Assembly (NCBI RefSeq): GCF_011694515.1
Contig: NZ_CP050192.1
Coordinates: 1,511,534 to 1,575,533 of the forward strand
DNA: 64,000 nucleotides
Direction: 5' to 3'
Source of the DNA: Mycobacterium sp. DL592
Lineage (GTDB): Bacteria; Actinomycetota; Actinomycetes; Mycobacteriales; Mycobacteriaceae
Shown: positions 18,531 to 28,900 of the stretch, one piece after another
Numbering within the stretch: the stretch's first letter is position 1
Layout of the letters: each line of letters starts with the position of its first letter
The notes under the pieces: model-generated
Told to the model about the DNA's origin: nothing
Databases searched by the model: none
Seen by the model: the letters and a program-made list of their open reading frames with translations, nothing else
Made by a program: the position numbers and the translations under genes

Positions 18531-19817
18531 CTAGCGACGCGTCGCCGGCTGCAGTTCGGAGTCTGAGAAGAACTCCAGCAGGTACTTACTCTCCTCGATA
18601 TCGCCGATCGTGCGACGCGCTTTCTTGCGGGTGACCAGGATGCCGACCACGGCCACCACCCACACCACGTACTGCACGCACCACGCCAACCGGAACGACT
18701 CGAACGAGTAGCCGCCCGTCGCGCCGATGATCAGACCCATCGCCTGCATCACCAGCAGTGAGGCCAGGAAGCCGCCGACGTTGACCGCGCCCTGCGCGGT
18801 GCCCAGGGTGGGCTGGGGGTTGAAGGTGCGCGCAAAGTCGAAGCCGACCATTGAGCCCGGCCCGCCCACCGAGATCACCACGATCAGCACCACCAGCAGC
18901 CAGTGCGGGGTGGGGGTGGGCAATGTCAGCACGACGGTCCAGATCGCGGCGTTGGAGACGATGATGCCCAGCACCACCCACGAGCGACGGTGCGGCGCGC
19001 GGCCGGTGAAGATGCCGATGACGATCCCCGACACGATGGCTGATACCACCGAGATGATCAGTAACGTCCCGGCCGCGCTGCGGGAAAGTCCCTGTGCTGC
19101 AGTCAGATACGGCACCCCCCACATGAGGGCGAAGACCGTGACCGAGAACTGGGTGCCCATATGGGTGAAAAAGCCCAGCCGGGTTCCCGGCCGCATCCAC
19201 ACCGTTTTGACGCTGCCCAGGGTCTCGCGTAACCCGGTCACCTGCTTGGTGACCTCGACCCCGCTGGGTGCGTTGCGCACCAGCAGCAGGGTGAGCACCA
19301 GCGAGAACACGCCGAGCGCGGCCACCGAGCTGTACGCCGTCGTCCAGCCGGACCCGATCAGCAGCCCGAGGAACGGCACCGCCGACAGCACCTGCCCGAG
19401 CTGGCCGGACAAGCCCGTCAACTGAGTGACCAGGGGTATCTGGCGCGGCGGGAACCAGTACGGGACAAGACGCAGCACCGAGATGAACGTGAACGCGTCA
19501 CCGAGGCCGACGACGGCCCGCGCGGCGATTGCGGTGGGCAGCGACTCGGTGAAGGCCAGCGTCAGTTGGCCGGCCACCATCAGGGCTGCACCCGACATGA
19601 TCATCACCTTGGAACCGAAGCGGTCCAGTAAGAGGCCGGCGGGGATTTGCGCGCCGGCGTAGACGATGACCTGCAGTACGACGAACGTCGACAGGACGCC
19701 CGGGCTTGCCGAGAAGCGGTGGGCGGCGTCGAGGCCGGAGACGCCCATGGTGGTCCGGTCCAGGACGGCCACGACGTAGGCCAGCAGGCCCGTCGACCAC
19801 ACCACCCAGGCCCGCAC
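18531..19817 (-). CDS. MFS transporter
   Basis: Twelve-helix inner-membrane transporter of 428 residues. The start is GTG at 19817 with GAGGGA five bases upstream. DRTTMGVSGLDAA follows helix 1, GLLLDRFGSKVMIM is the helix 2-3 loop motif typical of the family, and VGLGDAFTFISVLRLVPYWFP resembles nitrate/sugar-phosphate antiporter-like exporters (only partly shown by GLGDAFTF). FTGRAPHRR lies after helix 8. The C-terminal tail is charged. The substrate cannot be told. A MerR-type regulator is transcribed divergently 240 bp away and may control it. Confidence 0.85.
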   Translation of the reverse strand: MRAWVVWSTGLLAYVVAVLDRTTMGVSGLDAAHRFSASPGVLSTFVVLQVIVYAGAQIPAGLLLDRFGSKVMIMSGAALMVAGQLTLAFTESLPTAIAARAVVGLGDAFTFISVLRLVPYWFPPRQIPLVTQLTGLSGQLGQVLSAVPFLGLLIGSGWTTAYSSVAALGVFSLVLTLLLVRNAPSGVEVTKQVTGLRETLGSVKTVWMRPGTRLGFFTHMGTQFSVTVFALMWGVPYLTAAQGLSRSAAGTLLIISVVSAIVSGIVIGIFTGRAPHRRSWVVLGIIVSNAAIWTVVLTLPTPTPHWLLVVLIVVISVGGPGSMVGFDFARTFNPQPTLGTAQGAVNVGGFLASLLVMQAMGLIIGATGGYSFESFRLAWCVQYVVWVVAVVGILVTRKKARRTIGDIEESKYLLEFFSDSELQPATRR

Positions 19818-20056
19818 TGAATCCCTCGTCTCTCGGTCGCTCGTGTCCGCCTACGTCCGCACCCATCATCGCGTGCCCATGCAAATCCATTCCTGCCGTG
19901 ACCGGGGCATACACGGTTAGCAAGGGTGCGTCGCTATTGGCTGAAATCGCACATTCATGACAGTTTCACAGCTAGCGGCGTGGCATTTATGCAGATGAGG
20001 TGGTAGAAATATCTCGAAATGCTGTCCTGTCGAAACATCGCCTCTTCTTTGCTCTC

Positions 20057-20680
20057 ATGACGGAGTATCGAATCGCCGACCTTGCGCGCGTGTCCGGAGT
20101 CACGTCGCGCAACATCCGCGCGTACCGGGAACGGGGTCTGCTGGACCCGCCGCGTAGGCAGGGCCGGGAGGCCTACTACGACGACCGCCATCTCGCTCAG
20201 CTCGAGGTGATCAATCAGCTCCTGGCCAAGGGATTCACCTCGGTGCACATCGCCACCTTCATCGACGGTATCCGGCAGGGACAGGATCTTTCGGAAGTCC
20301 TCGGGGTGCCGCCCGTGGCGCCCGCGGGTGAGGTCGCCCTCGATGCTTTCACCACCGCCGCCCAGCGTGCGGTGCGGTATGGACTGGGCCGGGTGGTCGA
20401 CGGCCGGGTGGTGATCACCGACCCCGCGATCGCCCGCGCTCTGGCGACGGCTGACGACCCCGAGTATTGGCTGACGGTGATGACCGAGGTGCTTGACACC
20501 ACCGGAGAGGTCATCGACGATCTGGCGCTGCGGACCGTCGCGGTGCTGCGCAGCGGTGCGGTCTCCGGTTCGGACCGCGACGGTATCGAGCACATCACCA
20601 AACGCGCCCTGCTCAGTCGTCTGCAGTCGACGTTCGACAAGCATGTGACGCAGCAAGTCGCGGAGTACGAAGCCTCCTAG
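20057..20680 (+). CDS. MerR-family transcriptional regulator
   Basis: Protein of 207 residues. I start at the ATG at 20057 (MTEYRIADLARVSGV), where the MerR helix-turn-helix begins; an in-frame ATG 57 bp earlier adds an unconserved segment. IADLARVSGVTSRNIRAYRERGLL and EAYYDDRHLAQLEVI match the winged-helix DNA-binding region. The C-terminal part (about 75-207) has no metal-binding Cys and looks like a helical dimerisation/effector domain. Divergent from the MFS gene and only 3 bp ahead of the convergent permease stop. Ligand unknown. Confidence 0.87.
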   Translation: MTEYRIADLARVSGVTSRNIRAYRERGLLDPPRRQGREAYYDDRHLAQLEVINQLLAKGFTSVHIATFIDGIRQGQDLSEVLGVPPVAPAGEVALDAFTTAAQRAVRYGLGRVVDGRVVITDPAIARALATADDPEYWLTVMTEVLDTTGEVIDDLALRTVAVLRSGAVSGSDRDGIEHITKRALLSRLQSTFDKHVTQQVAEYEAS

Positions 20681-20683
20681 CCG

Positions 20684-21484
20684 CTACACCCGCGTGGTGG
20701 CGGGGTCGCCGCCGAATCGTTGGGCCAGCCATACCGGGATCACCGCGATCAGGGTCAGCGCTGCCGCGACGACGTTGATCACCGGCGCCTGGTTGGGTCG
20801 GAACAGGTTGCCGAAGATCCAGATCGGCAGGGTCTGCACGGTGGGACCCGCGGTGAAGGTCGTCACCACGATCTCATCGAAGCTCAACGCGAAGGCCAGG
20901 ATCGCGCCCGCCACCAGGGCGCCCCGCATCATGGGGAACGTCACGTACCGGAACGTCTGCCAGGTGGATGCACCGAGATCGGCCGAGGCGTTCTCCAGCC
21001 CGGTGCCCAGCCTCCGCAGCCGTGCCTGGGTGTTGTTGAACACGATGACGATGCAGAACGTCGCATGCCCGATGATCACCGTCGCCAGCCCCAGCATGAC
21101 CCCCAGCACCGAGGTGAAGGTGGCATTCAGCGCGATACCAGTGACGATGCCGGGCAGCGTGATCGGCAGTACCACAAGGAAACTGATCGTCTGCCTGCCG
21201 AAGAAGCTGTACCGCTGCACCGCGAAGGCCGCCATCGTTCCCAGCACCAGCGCAATGGCCGTCGCGCACAGGCCGACCACCACCGAGTTGCCCAGTGAGT
21301 GCCACATGCCGCTGCTGGCCCAGGCGTCAGCCCACCATTTCACGGTGAACCCGGTGGGCGGGAAGGCGAACGTCTTCGAGGAGTTGAAGGCGTTGACCAC
21401 CACCAGAACCAGTGGCGCGTAGAGGAACACCAGAACCATCCAGGTCCAGCCGCGCACCAAGCGGCGCATCGCACCCGAGAGCAT
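20684..21484 (-). CDS. ABC transporter permease, spermidine/putrescine type (PotC-like)
   Basis: Inner-membrane permease of 266 residues with six predicted helices and the ATPase-contact EAA-type loop ENASADLGASTWQTFRYVTFP. It begins with WMVLVFLYAPLVLVVVNAF, the usual PotC N-terminus. Its ATG overlaps the stop of the preceding permease (TGATG), so translation is coupled. Last gene of the ATPase, binding protein, permease, permease order. Confidence 0.9.
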   Translation of the reverse strand: MLSGAMRRLVRGWTWMVLVFLYAPLVLVVVNAFNSSKTFAFPPTGFTVKWWADAWASSGMWHSLGNSVVVGLCATAIALVLGTMAAFAVQRYSFFGRQTISFLVVLPITLPGIVTGIALNATFTSVLGVMLGLATVIIGHATFCIVIVFNNTQARLRRLGTGLENASADLGASTWQTFRYVTFPMMRGALVAGAILAFALSFDEIVVTTFTAGPTVQTLPIWIFGNLFRPNQAPVINVVAAALTLIAVIPVWLAQRFGGDPATTRV

Positions 21485-22317
21485 CAGACGTTCTCCAATG
21501 CACCGGTTCGCCGCATGGCCAACAGGTAGAGCACGATCGCGGTCAGCGGGATCAACGACAACGCCGCGGCCAGCGGCTGATTGTTCGCGGTGACGAGCTG
21601 TCCGTAGATGATGTTGCCCAGCATCTGGGTCTTGCCGCCGACGATCGTGACGGCGATGTAGTCACCCATCGACAACGAGAACGTGAAGATCGATCCGGCG
21701 GCGATGCCGGGGAAGACCAACGGCGCCACAACCGTTCGCAGTGTCGTGGTGTCCGGGGCGCCGAGATCCGAGCTGGCGTCGATCAGCGCGTTCGGCACCC
21801 GTTCGAACGCGGCGAATACCGGGATCACCATGTAGGGCAACCACAGGTATGCCAGCGTCAGCGTCGTCGCGATGAGCCCGTAGCCCGGGGTGTAGCCCGC
21901 CGCCCAGTGCAGCGGACCCTCCGGGGACAGCAGCATCCGCCAGGCGTAGGCCTTGACCAGATAACTCGCCCACAACGGCGTGGTCACCGCGACCACCAGT
22001 GCCAGCCGAACCCGCGGCGAGGCCACCTTGGCCATGTAGAGCGCCAGCGGGACGGCGAGCACGATACAGATGACGGTGACGGTCAGCGCGATGCCGATCG
22101 TGCGCAGCGTGGCCGTGCGGAACACCGTGTCGGTGAGGACCCGGACGATGTTGTCACTGGTGTAGCTGCGCACCACCGCACCGGTGAAGGTGTCGGTGCT
22201 CCAGAAGGCTGAAAGAAGCAGTACCGCAAGCGAACCCAGGTACGCGACAACCAGCCACCCGAGGGGTGGGACGAGCAGGAAGGCGAGACGGATCCGTCGG
22301 CCCACCTCGTGGGTCAA
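21484..22317 (-). CDS. ABC transporter permease, spermidine/putrescine type (PotB-like)
   Basis: Permease of about 277 residues with six helices and the coupling loop IDASSDLGAPDTTTLRTVVAP. The frame is open upstream into the binding-protein gene, so the start must be internal. I choose TTG at 22317, which overlaps the preceding stop as TTGA; a GTG at 22305 is also possible. No ideal ribosome site is visible, consistent with translational coupling. Partner of the PotC-like permease. Confidence 0.87.
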   Translation of the reverse strand: MTHEVGRRIRLAFLLVPPLGWLVVAYLGSLAVLLLSAFWSTDTFTGAVVRSYTSDNIVRVLTDTVFRTATLRTIGIALTVTVICIVLAVPLALYMAKVASPRVRLALVVAVTTPLWASYLVKAYAWRMLLSPEGPLHWAAGYTPGYGLIATTLTLAYLWLPYMVIPVFAAFERVPNALIDASSDLGAPDTTTLRTVVAPLVFPGIAAGSIFTFSLSMGDYIAVTIVGGKTQMLGNIIYGQLVTANNQPLAAALSLIPLTAIVLYLLAMRRTGALENV

Positions 22318-23504
22318 CCCTTGATCTGCTGCCACTTGTCGACCCACTCGCTGTAGGCCGTGCAGTTGTCGCCGCTGCCGTCCACGCACTGCTTCTGCGG
22401 GGTGGTCCAGTAGCTGATCTTCTCGGCATAGGCGGCGTCAGTGGCGTGATAGGTCTGGCAGAAGCTCTTGTCGCTGGTGAACTCGCAGGCCTTGGTCTGC
22501 GCCGGGGCCTCACCGAAGTATTCGGCGACCTGGGCGTTGATCTCCGGGGAGGTGATCCAGTCCATCCACTTGTACATGCAGGTCGGGTTCTTGGCCTTCG
22601 ACGACACCATCCAGGTGTCCGACCAGCCGGTGGAGCCCTCCTTGGGCAGCACGGTGGCGATCTTGACCTTGTTGTCACTGGTGAGCATGTTGGCGATCAC
22701 CTGCCAGCTGGTGCCGATCACCGAGGTGCCCGACTCGAAGGCCTGCACCGCCTTGGTGTAGTCCGACCAGTATTCCCCGATGTTGGCGTGCTGCTCCTTG
22801 AGCAGGTCCACCGCCGCGTTGAGCTGATCTTCGGTCAGCGAGTACGGATCCTTGATCCCCAGTTCGGGTTTCGTCTTCGACAGGTACAGCGCGGCGTCGG
22901 CGATGTAGATGGGGGAGTCGTAGGCGGTGAGCTTGCCCTTGTGCTCGGCGCCGGGGAACACCGCGGCCCACGAATCGGGGGCGTTCTTGACGACGTCGGT
23001 GTTATACATCAGGAGGTTGGCGCCCCAGCCGTGCGGAATGCCGTACATCTGGCCGTTCACGGCGTTCCACGGTTTGTCCTTGAGGAACGAGGAGATGGTG
23101 TCGTAGTTCGGCACCAACTTGGTGTTGACGGGCGCGACGTCGCCGGCGTAGATCAGCCGCAGCGTGGCGTCGCCCGAGGCGGACACGCCGTCGTACTGGC
23201 CGGTGCGCATCAGCTGCACCATCTCGTCGGAGGTGTTGCCGATCTTGATGTTGACCTTGCAGCCCGTCTTCTCCTCGAATGGGTGCACCCAGTCGACCTT
23301 GGGGTCGTTGGAGCCGTCCTCGGCGTACCCGGGCCAGGCGATGAGGTTCAGCTGACCTTCGCCGTTGCCCAGTGCCGCAAGCGGTTCCATCTTGGGCGGA
23401 GCGGTCGAACTGCCGCCACTGGAGTTCGTCGAACTCGAACAGCCGGCAACGAGTGCCGCACAGGCGGCCAGGACGACGCCGATGCGGCGGGTGGTGGTTC
23501 TCAT
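22314..23504 (-). CDS. Extracellular solute-binding lipoprotein, polyamine type (PotD-like)
   Basis: Protein of 396 residues with a lipoprotein signal: a hydrophobic stretch then LVAGC, so the mature protein is lipid-anchored at Cys22. The AAGGAG site lies just before the ATG. The fold looks like the spermidine/putrescine-binding family: NLIAWPGYAEDG at the start of the mature domain, GIPHGWGANLLMYNTDVV and PEINAQVAEYFGEAPAQ. The exact substrate (polyamine or another cation) is unproven. Confidence 0.89.
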   Translation of the reverse strand: MRTTTRRIGVVLAACAALVAGCSSSTNSSGGSSTAPPKMEPLAALGNGEGQLNLIAWPGYAEDGSNDPKVDWVHPFEEKTGCKVNIKIGNTSDEMVQLMRTGQYDGVSASGDATLRLIYAGDVAPVNTKLVPNYDTISSFLKDKPWNAVNGQMYGIPHGWGANLLMYNTDVVKNAPDSWAAVFPGAEHKGKLTAYDSPIYIADAALYLSKTKPELGIKDPYSLTEDQLNAAVDLLKEQHANIGEYWSDYTKAVQAFESGTSVIGTSWQVIANMLTSDNKVKIATVLPKEGSTGWSDTWMVSSKAKNPTCMYKWMDWITSPEINAQVAEYFGEAPAQTKACEFTSDKSFCQTYHATDAAYAEKISYWTTPQKQCVDGSGDNCTAYSEWVDKWQQIKG

Positions 23505-23531
23505 GCGGGCTCCTTGTTGGTGCTGATCGGA

Positions 23532-24563
23532 CTACGTGGATTGATCGGACAGGGCTCGCACGGCGCTGTCGGGCCAGGCCAGTACGACCTGGGCGCCGTG
23601 GTTGATGTCGGTGGACGCATCCGCGGACAGCAGCGTCGCCGTCAGCCGTGCGCCCGAGGCGTCGGCGGCCACCCGGGTGATCGGGCCTGCGTAGACCACC
23701 TCGGCGACTTCGGCTGGGGCGCTGCGCATTCCGGCCGGAACCGCGTCGTCGGGTTGCAGGAGCAGGATGCGTTCGGGGCGGATGGCGAAGGTGCCGGGCC
23801 GGCCCAGCAGGGACTGTGCGGCGTCGCCGGTGAAGACATTGGAGGTGCCGACGAAGTCGGCGACGAACCTGTTGGCCGGATTCTCGTAGACCTCGCGGGC
23901 GGCGCCGATCTGCTCGATGCGGCCGTTGTTGAACACCGCCAGCCGGTCGCACAGTGTCAGGGCTTCGTCCTGGTCGTGGGTGACGATGACGAACGTGATC
24001 CCGACCTCGCGCTGAATTGCCTTGAGCTCCACCTGCATCTGCTCGCGCAGCTTGAGGTCCAGCGCGCCGAGTGGCTCGTCGAGCAGGAGCACCTTGGGCC
24101 GGCCGACGAGTGCGCGGGCCAGTGCCACGCGCTGCTGCTGGCCGCCCGACAGCTGGGCGGGCTTGCGATCGCCATAACCGGACAGCCGCACCATCTCCAG
24201 GGCGGCGCCGGTGCGATCGCGGCGTTCCGTCTTGTTGACGCCCTTGACCTTCAGCCCGTACTCGACGTTCTGCGCCACCGTCATGTGCGGGAACAACGCA
24301 TAGTCCTGGAAGACGGTGTTGGTGTCGCGCTTGGCCGGTGGCAGCGCGGTCACGTCGACTCCGCCGAGGTGGATGCTGCCGGCGGTGGGCTGCTCGAAGC
24401 CGGCGATCATGCGTAGCACCGTGGTCTTGCCGGACCCTGACGGGCCCAGGATCGCGAACAGTTCGCCGTCACCGACGCTCAGGTCGGCGCCTTCGACGGC
24501 GGTGACGTCGCCGAAAACCTTCCGCACCCCACGCAACTCGATCTGTGGAGGGGCAGATGGCAT
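23532..24563 (-). CDS. ABC transporter ATP-binding protein, PotA type
   Basis: ATPase of 343 residues. Walker A is GPSGSGKTT, the signature [15 protein letters not shown], Walker [13 protein letters not shown], and the switch His is in [13 protein letters not shown]-terminal TOBE-like domain follows from about residue 265. First gene of the four-gene importer operon, 27 bp before the binding-protein gene. Confidence 0.92.
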   Translation of the reverse strand: MPSAPPQIELRGVRKVFGDVTAVEGADLSVGDGELFAILGPSGSGKTTVLRMIAGFEQPTAGSIHLGGVDVTALPPAKRDTNTVFQDYALFPHMTVAQNVEYGLKVKGVNKTERRDRTGAALEMVRLSGYGDRKPAQLSGGQQQRVALARALVGRPKVLLLDEPLGALDLKLREQMQVELKAIQREVGITFVIVTHDQDEALTLCDRLAVFNNGRIEQIGAAREVYENPANRFVADFVGTSNVFTGDAAQSLLGRPGTFAIRPERILLLQPDDAVPAGMRSAPAEVAEVVYAGPITRVAADASGARLTATLLSADASTDINHGAQVVLAWPDSAVRALSDQST

Positions 24564-24681
24564 GCACGGATCGTACGGATTGCGTTGTCGGATCGCAGCC
24601 CCATCGCGGTTTTCGCCGGTGGTTGCAGTGCTCGGCCACCGATACCGCGAAGTGCTTCACATGTGTCGTAGTCTTGGCCCC

Positions 24682-25404
24682 GTGTTCGTGTCGCGCCGCG
24701 ACGTGCTGAAACTGGCCGCCGCAACTCCAGCCGCGCTCGGTCTCGGGGCGCTGGCGTCGGCGCTCACCGCTCCGGCGGCGGCTGCCGAACCGCTGGGGGT
24801 GCTGCTCGACTACGCCGCGGGTGTCATCAGCGCCAGCGATCTGAAAGCCTCCGGTGCGTTGGGGGCGATCCGCTACGTCTCCGATCGCAGGCCCGGTGGT
24901 GACTGGATGCTGGGCAAGCCGATCCAGCTGGCCGAGGCCCGCGACCTCTACCAGGCGGGTCTGAAGATCGTGTCGAACTATCAGTACGGCAAGCAGGACA
25001 CCGCGGATTGGCTCGGCGGCGAGCAGGCGGGCATCACCCACGCCAAGCGGGGCTGGGAGCTGCACACCGCGGCCGGCGGGCCGGTGGGTGCCCCGATCTA
25101 CGTCTCCATCGACGACGACCCCACCCTGGATCAGTACAAGGAGCAGGTCGCGCCTTATCTGCGGGCCTGGGAGTCGGTGCTGGGCCACCAGCGCGTCGGC
25201 ATCTACGGGAACTCCAAGATCATCGACTGGGCGCTCCAGGACGGCATCGGCTCGTGGTTCTGGCAGCACAACTGGGGCTCGCCGGCGGGCTACACCCACC
25301 CGGCCGCGCATCTGCACCAGGTCGAGATCGACAGCCGCAAGGTCGCCGGCATCGGGGTTGACGTCAACTCTGTGTTGAAGCCCAGTTTCGGGCAGTGGGA
25401 CTGA
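24682..25404 (+). CDS. Tat-exported DUF1906 glycoside-hydrolase-like protein (Rv2525c homologue)
   Basis: Protein of 240 residues from GTG at 24682 (reads FVSRRDVLKLAAATPAAL), the same length as Mtb Rv2525c; an ATG 21 bp earlier is in frame. The twin-arginine motif SRRDVLK and the AAA-AE cleavage region indicate Tat export. The mature DUF1906 domain is a TIM-barrel glycoside-hydrolase-like fold: GAIRYVSDRRPGG, PIYVSIDDDP and DVNSVLKPSFGQW. Loss of the Mtb protein alters cell-wall properties and beta-lactam response; the substrate is unknown. It lies just upstream of fas, as in Mtb. Confidence 0.92.
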   Translation: MFVSRRDVLKLAAATPAALGLGALASALTAPAAAAEPLGVLLDYAAGVISASDLKASGALGAIRYVSDRRPGGDWMLGKPIQLAEARDLYQAGLKIVSNYQYGKQDTADWLGGEQAGITHAKRGWELHTAAGGPVGAPIYVSIDDDPTLDQYKEQVAPYLRAWESVLGHQRVGIYGNSKIIDWALQDGIGSWFWQHNWGSPAGYTHPAAHLHQVEIDSRKVAGIGVDVNSVLKPSFGQWD

Positions 25405-25922
25405 CAAATTCGGACAAACTTACCGACCGGTAAGGATTTGCCAGCAAACATCACAACGCCATTTTGGTGAACGATCGTGGACTGAATGACCGAGCAAGTG
25501 CTTGGCCGAGCGTCGGCGCGCGCCGCGGCTGACAGGAAATTCTTACATAACGATTCGATAACAATCGTGCCTTGATCAGGGAAGTTGTTCCTACTCCACC
25601 GTAACCACCCGCTTGCAGGACGTTTGTCCCGGTTCGTCTCGGTGGCACTTCGGCCCCGCGTTACCGACCATGTGGTTACCCGTGCGTAGAACTCATCAGT
25701 AACCAACTTCGGCGCAAAAATGGACCCCGTTCTTATGCCACTCTTAGTACATCCGGTATGTCCGCAGACCCCGCTCTGCGTAGGGCGGGGGAGCACGCCG
25801 GACACCGTGATTCGACGGGGAATCGCCAAGACAACACCTTCGCAGGGCAGCGCAGGTCCCAGACGCCGACATACGAAACGCAGCGCGAGACGCGACGACG
25901 AGCACCGAGGAGATCAGACAAG
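25405..25922 (+). promoter_or_regulatory. fas upstream region with palindromes
   Basis: The 518-bp gap before fas holds no gene that I can support. It contains CTTACC-GACC-GGTAAG at 25419-25434, a TetR-operator-like palindrome, and the arms TGGTTAC (25673-25679) and GTAACCA (25699-25705), which pair across 19 bp. In Mtb the TetR-family activator FasR binds inverted repeats upstream of fas; I do not recall its exact site, so the link is inference. A GAGGAG site lies just before the fas GTG. Confidence 0.5.
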
Positions 25923-28900
25923 GTGACGATCCACGAACACGACAGGTTGTCCACGGGTGACGGATCACGACGCGGCGAGGCCAAGCAGACTCCCACCCAC
26001 GCACTGGTCGACCGGCTCAGCGCCGGCGAGCCCTATGCCGTCGCGTTCGGTGGCCAGGGTGCCGCCTGGCTGGACACCCTCGAAGAGCTGGTGACCTCGG
26101 CCGGTATCGAATCCGAGCTGGCCACGCTTGCCGGTGAGGCTGAGCTGCTGCTGGAGCCGGTGGCCAGGGAATTGGTGGTCGTCCGCCCGATCGGCTTCGA
26201 GCCGCTGCGCTGGGTGCGCGCGCTGGCCGCCGAGGAGCCCGTGCCGTCGGCCAAGCAGCTGACCTCGGCCGCGGTCTCGGTGCCGGGCGTGCTGCTGACC
26301 CAGATCGCCGCTGTGCGCGCACTGGCCCGCCAGGGCATGGACCTGACCGCAACCCCACCGGTCGCGGTGGCCGGCCACTCACAAGGTGTTCTGGCCGTCG
26401 AAGCCCTCAAGGCTGCCGGCGCCAAGGACGTCCAGCTGCTGGCGCTGGCCCAGCTGATCGGCGCCGCCGGCACGCTGGTGGCCCGCCGCCGCGGCATTTC
26501 GGTCCTCGGCGACCGCCCGCCGATGGTGTCGGTCACCAATGCCGAGCCCGAACGCATCTACGAACTGCTCGAAGAGTTTGCTCAGGATGTCCGCACCGTG
26601 CTGCCTCCGGTGCTGTCGATCCGCAACGGCCGGCGCTCGGTCGTCATCACCGGGACGCCCGAACAGCTGTCCCGTTTCGAGCTGTACTGCGAACAGATCG
26701 CCGAGGCCGAAGCGGCCGAACGTAAGAACAAGGTGCGCGGCGGGGCGGTCTTCTCACCCGTGTTCGACCCGGTTGCGGTCGAGGTCGGCTTCCACACCCC
26801 GCGGCTGGCCGACGGCATCGACATCGTCGGCCGCTGGGCGCAGGCCGTCGGCCTGGACGTCGACCTGGCCCGCGCCATGACCGAGGCGATCCTGGTCCAG
26901 CAGGTGGACTGGGTCGACGAGGTCGGCGCCCTGCACGACGCCGGCGCCCGCTGGATTCTCGACCTGGGACCCGGCGACATCCTCACCCGGCTGACCGCCC
27001 CGGTGATCCGCGGCCTGGGCATCGGAATCGTGCCCGCCGCCACCCGTGGCGGCCAGCGCAACCTGTTTACCGTCGGCGCCGTGCCCGAGGTGGCCCGGCC
27101 GTGGTCGAGCTACGCCCCATCGGTGATCAGCCTGCCCGACGGCTCGGTCAAGCTCGCCACGAAGTTCACCCGCCTCACCGGGCGCTCACCGATCCTGCTC
27201 GCCGGAATGACGCCGACGACCGTCGACGCCAAGATCGTCGCCGCGGCCGCCAACGCCGGGCACTGGGCCGAGCTGGCCGGCGGCGGCCAGGTCACCGAAC
27301 CAATCTTCGAGCGTCGTGTCGACGAGCTCACCGAGCTGCTCGAGCCGGGCCGCGCCGTGCAGTTCAACGCGCTGTTCCTCGACCCCTACCTGTGGAAGCT
27401 GCAGGTCGGCGGAAAGCGGCTGCTGCAGAAGGCGCGTCAGTCCGGCGCGCCGTTCGACGGCCTGGTGATCAGCGCCGGCATCCCCGAACTCGACGAGGCC
27501 GTGGAGCTGATCGAGGAACTCAACGACGCCGGCCTGACCCACATCTGCTTCAAGCCCGGCACCGTCGAGCAGATCCGCTCGGTCATCCGGATCGCCGCCG
27601 AGGTGCCCACCCGGCCCGTCATCGTCCACATCGAGGGCGGCCGCGCCGGTGGCCACCACTCCTGGGAGGACCTCGACGACCTGCTGCTGAGCACCTATTC
27701 GGAGCTGCGCGGCCGCTCGAACATCACCGTCTGCGTCGGCGGCGGCATCGGCACCCCGGAGCGGGCTGCCGAATACCTGTCCGGCAAGTGGTCGGAGACC
27801 TACGGCTACCCGCTGATGCCGGTCGACGGCATCCTGGTCGGCACCGCGGCGATGGCGTGCCTGGAGGCCACCACGTCGCCGTCGGTCAAGCAGCTGCTGG
27901 TCGACACGGTGGGCACCGACGAGTGGGTGGGCGCCGGAAAAGCCTTGAACGGCATGGCATCCGGGCGCAGTCAGCTCGGTGCCGACATCCACGAGATCGA
28001 CAACGCCGCCTCGCGCTGCGGCCGGCTGCTCGACGAGGTCGCCGGTGACGCCGACGCCGTCGCCGAGCGCCGCGACGAGATCATCGCCGCGATGGCGCCG
28101 ACGGCCAAACCGTACTTCGGTGACGTCGCCGACATGACCTACGCGCAGTGGCTGGCCCGCTACGTCGAGCTCGCCATCGGTGACGGCGACTCCACCGCCG
28201 ACACCAAGACCGAGGACTCGCCGTGGCTCGACGGCACCTGGCGCGACCGGTTCGCCGAGATGCTGCAGCGCGCCGAGGCGCGCCTGAACGTCGCCGACAG
28301 CGGCCCGATCCCGACGCTGTTCGACGACACGGCACTGCTGGAGAACCCCGACGCGGCCATCGCGGCGCTGACCGAGGCCTACCCGGACGCCGAGACCGTG
28401 CTGCTGCACCCGGCCGACGTGCCGTTCTTCGTCCAGCTGTGCAAGACCCCCGGCAAGCCGGTCAACTTCGTTCCGGTGATCGACAAGGACGTGCGCCGCT
28501 GGTGGCGCAGTGACTCGCTGTGGCAGGCCCACGACGCCCGCTACACCGCCGATCAGGTGTGCGTCATCCCCGGCACCGAGGCCGTCGCGGGCATCACCCG
28601 CGTCGACGAGCCGGTCGGTGACCTGCTCGACCGCTTCGAGAAGGCCGCCGTCGACCAGGTGCTGGCCGCCGGTGCCCGCCCGGAGCCGGTCGCCTCACGC
28701 CTGCAGGTCCGCACCGACGCCGCCGGTCCGCTGGCCATCGTGCTCGACGCGCCCGACGTGCTGTGGGCCGGCCGTATCGCGACCAACCCGGTGCATCGGA
28801 TCGCGCCGCCGTCGGCGTGGCTGGTGCACGATAATCGGCCGGAGGGCAGGAGCGCAGCGACCCGGGAATTCACCAGCGCGACAAACCATTCCACCGGTGC

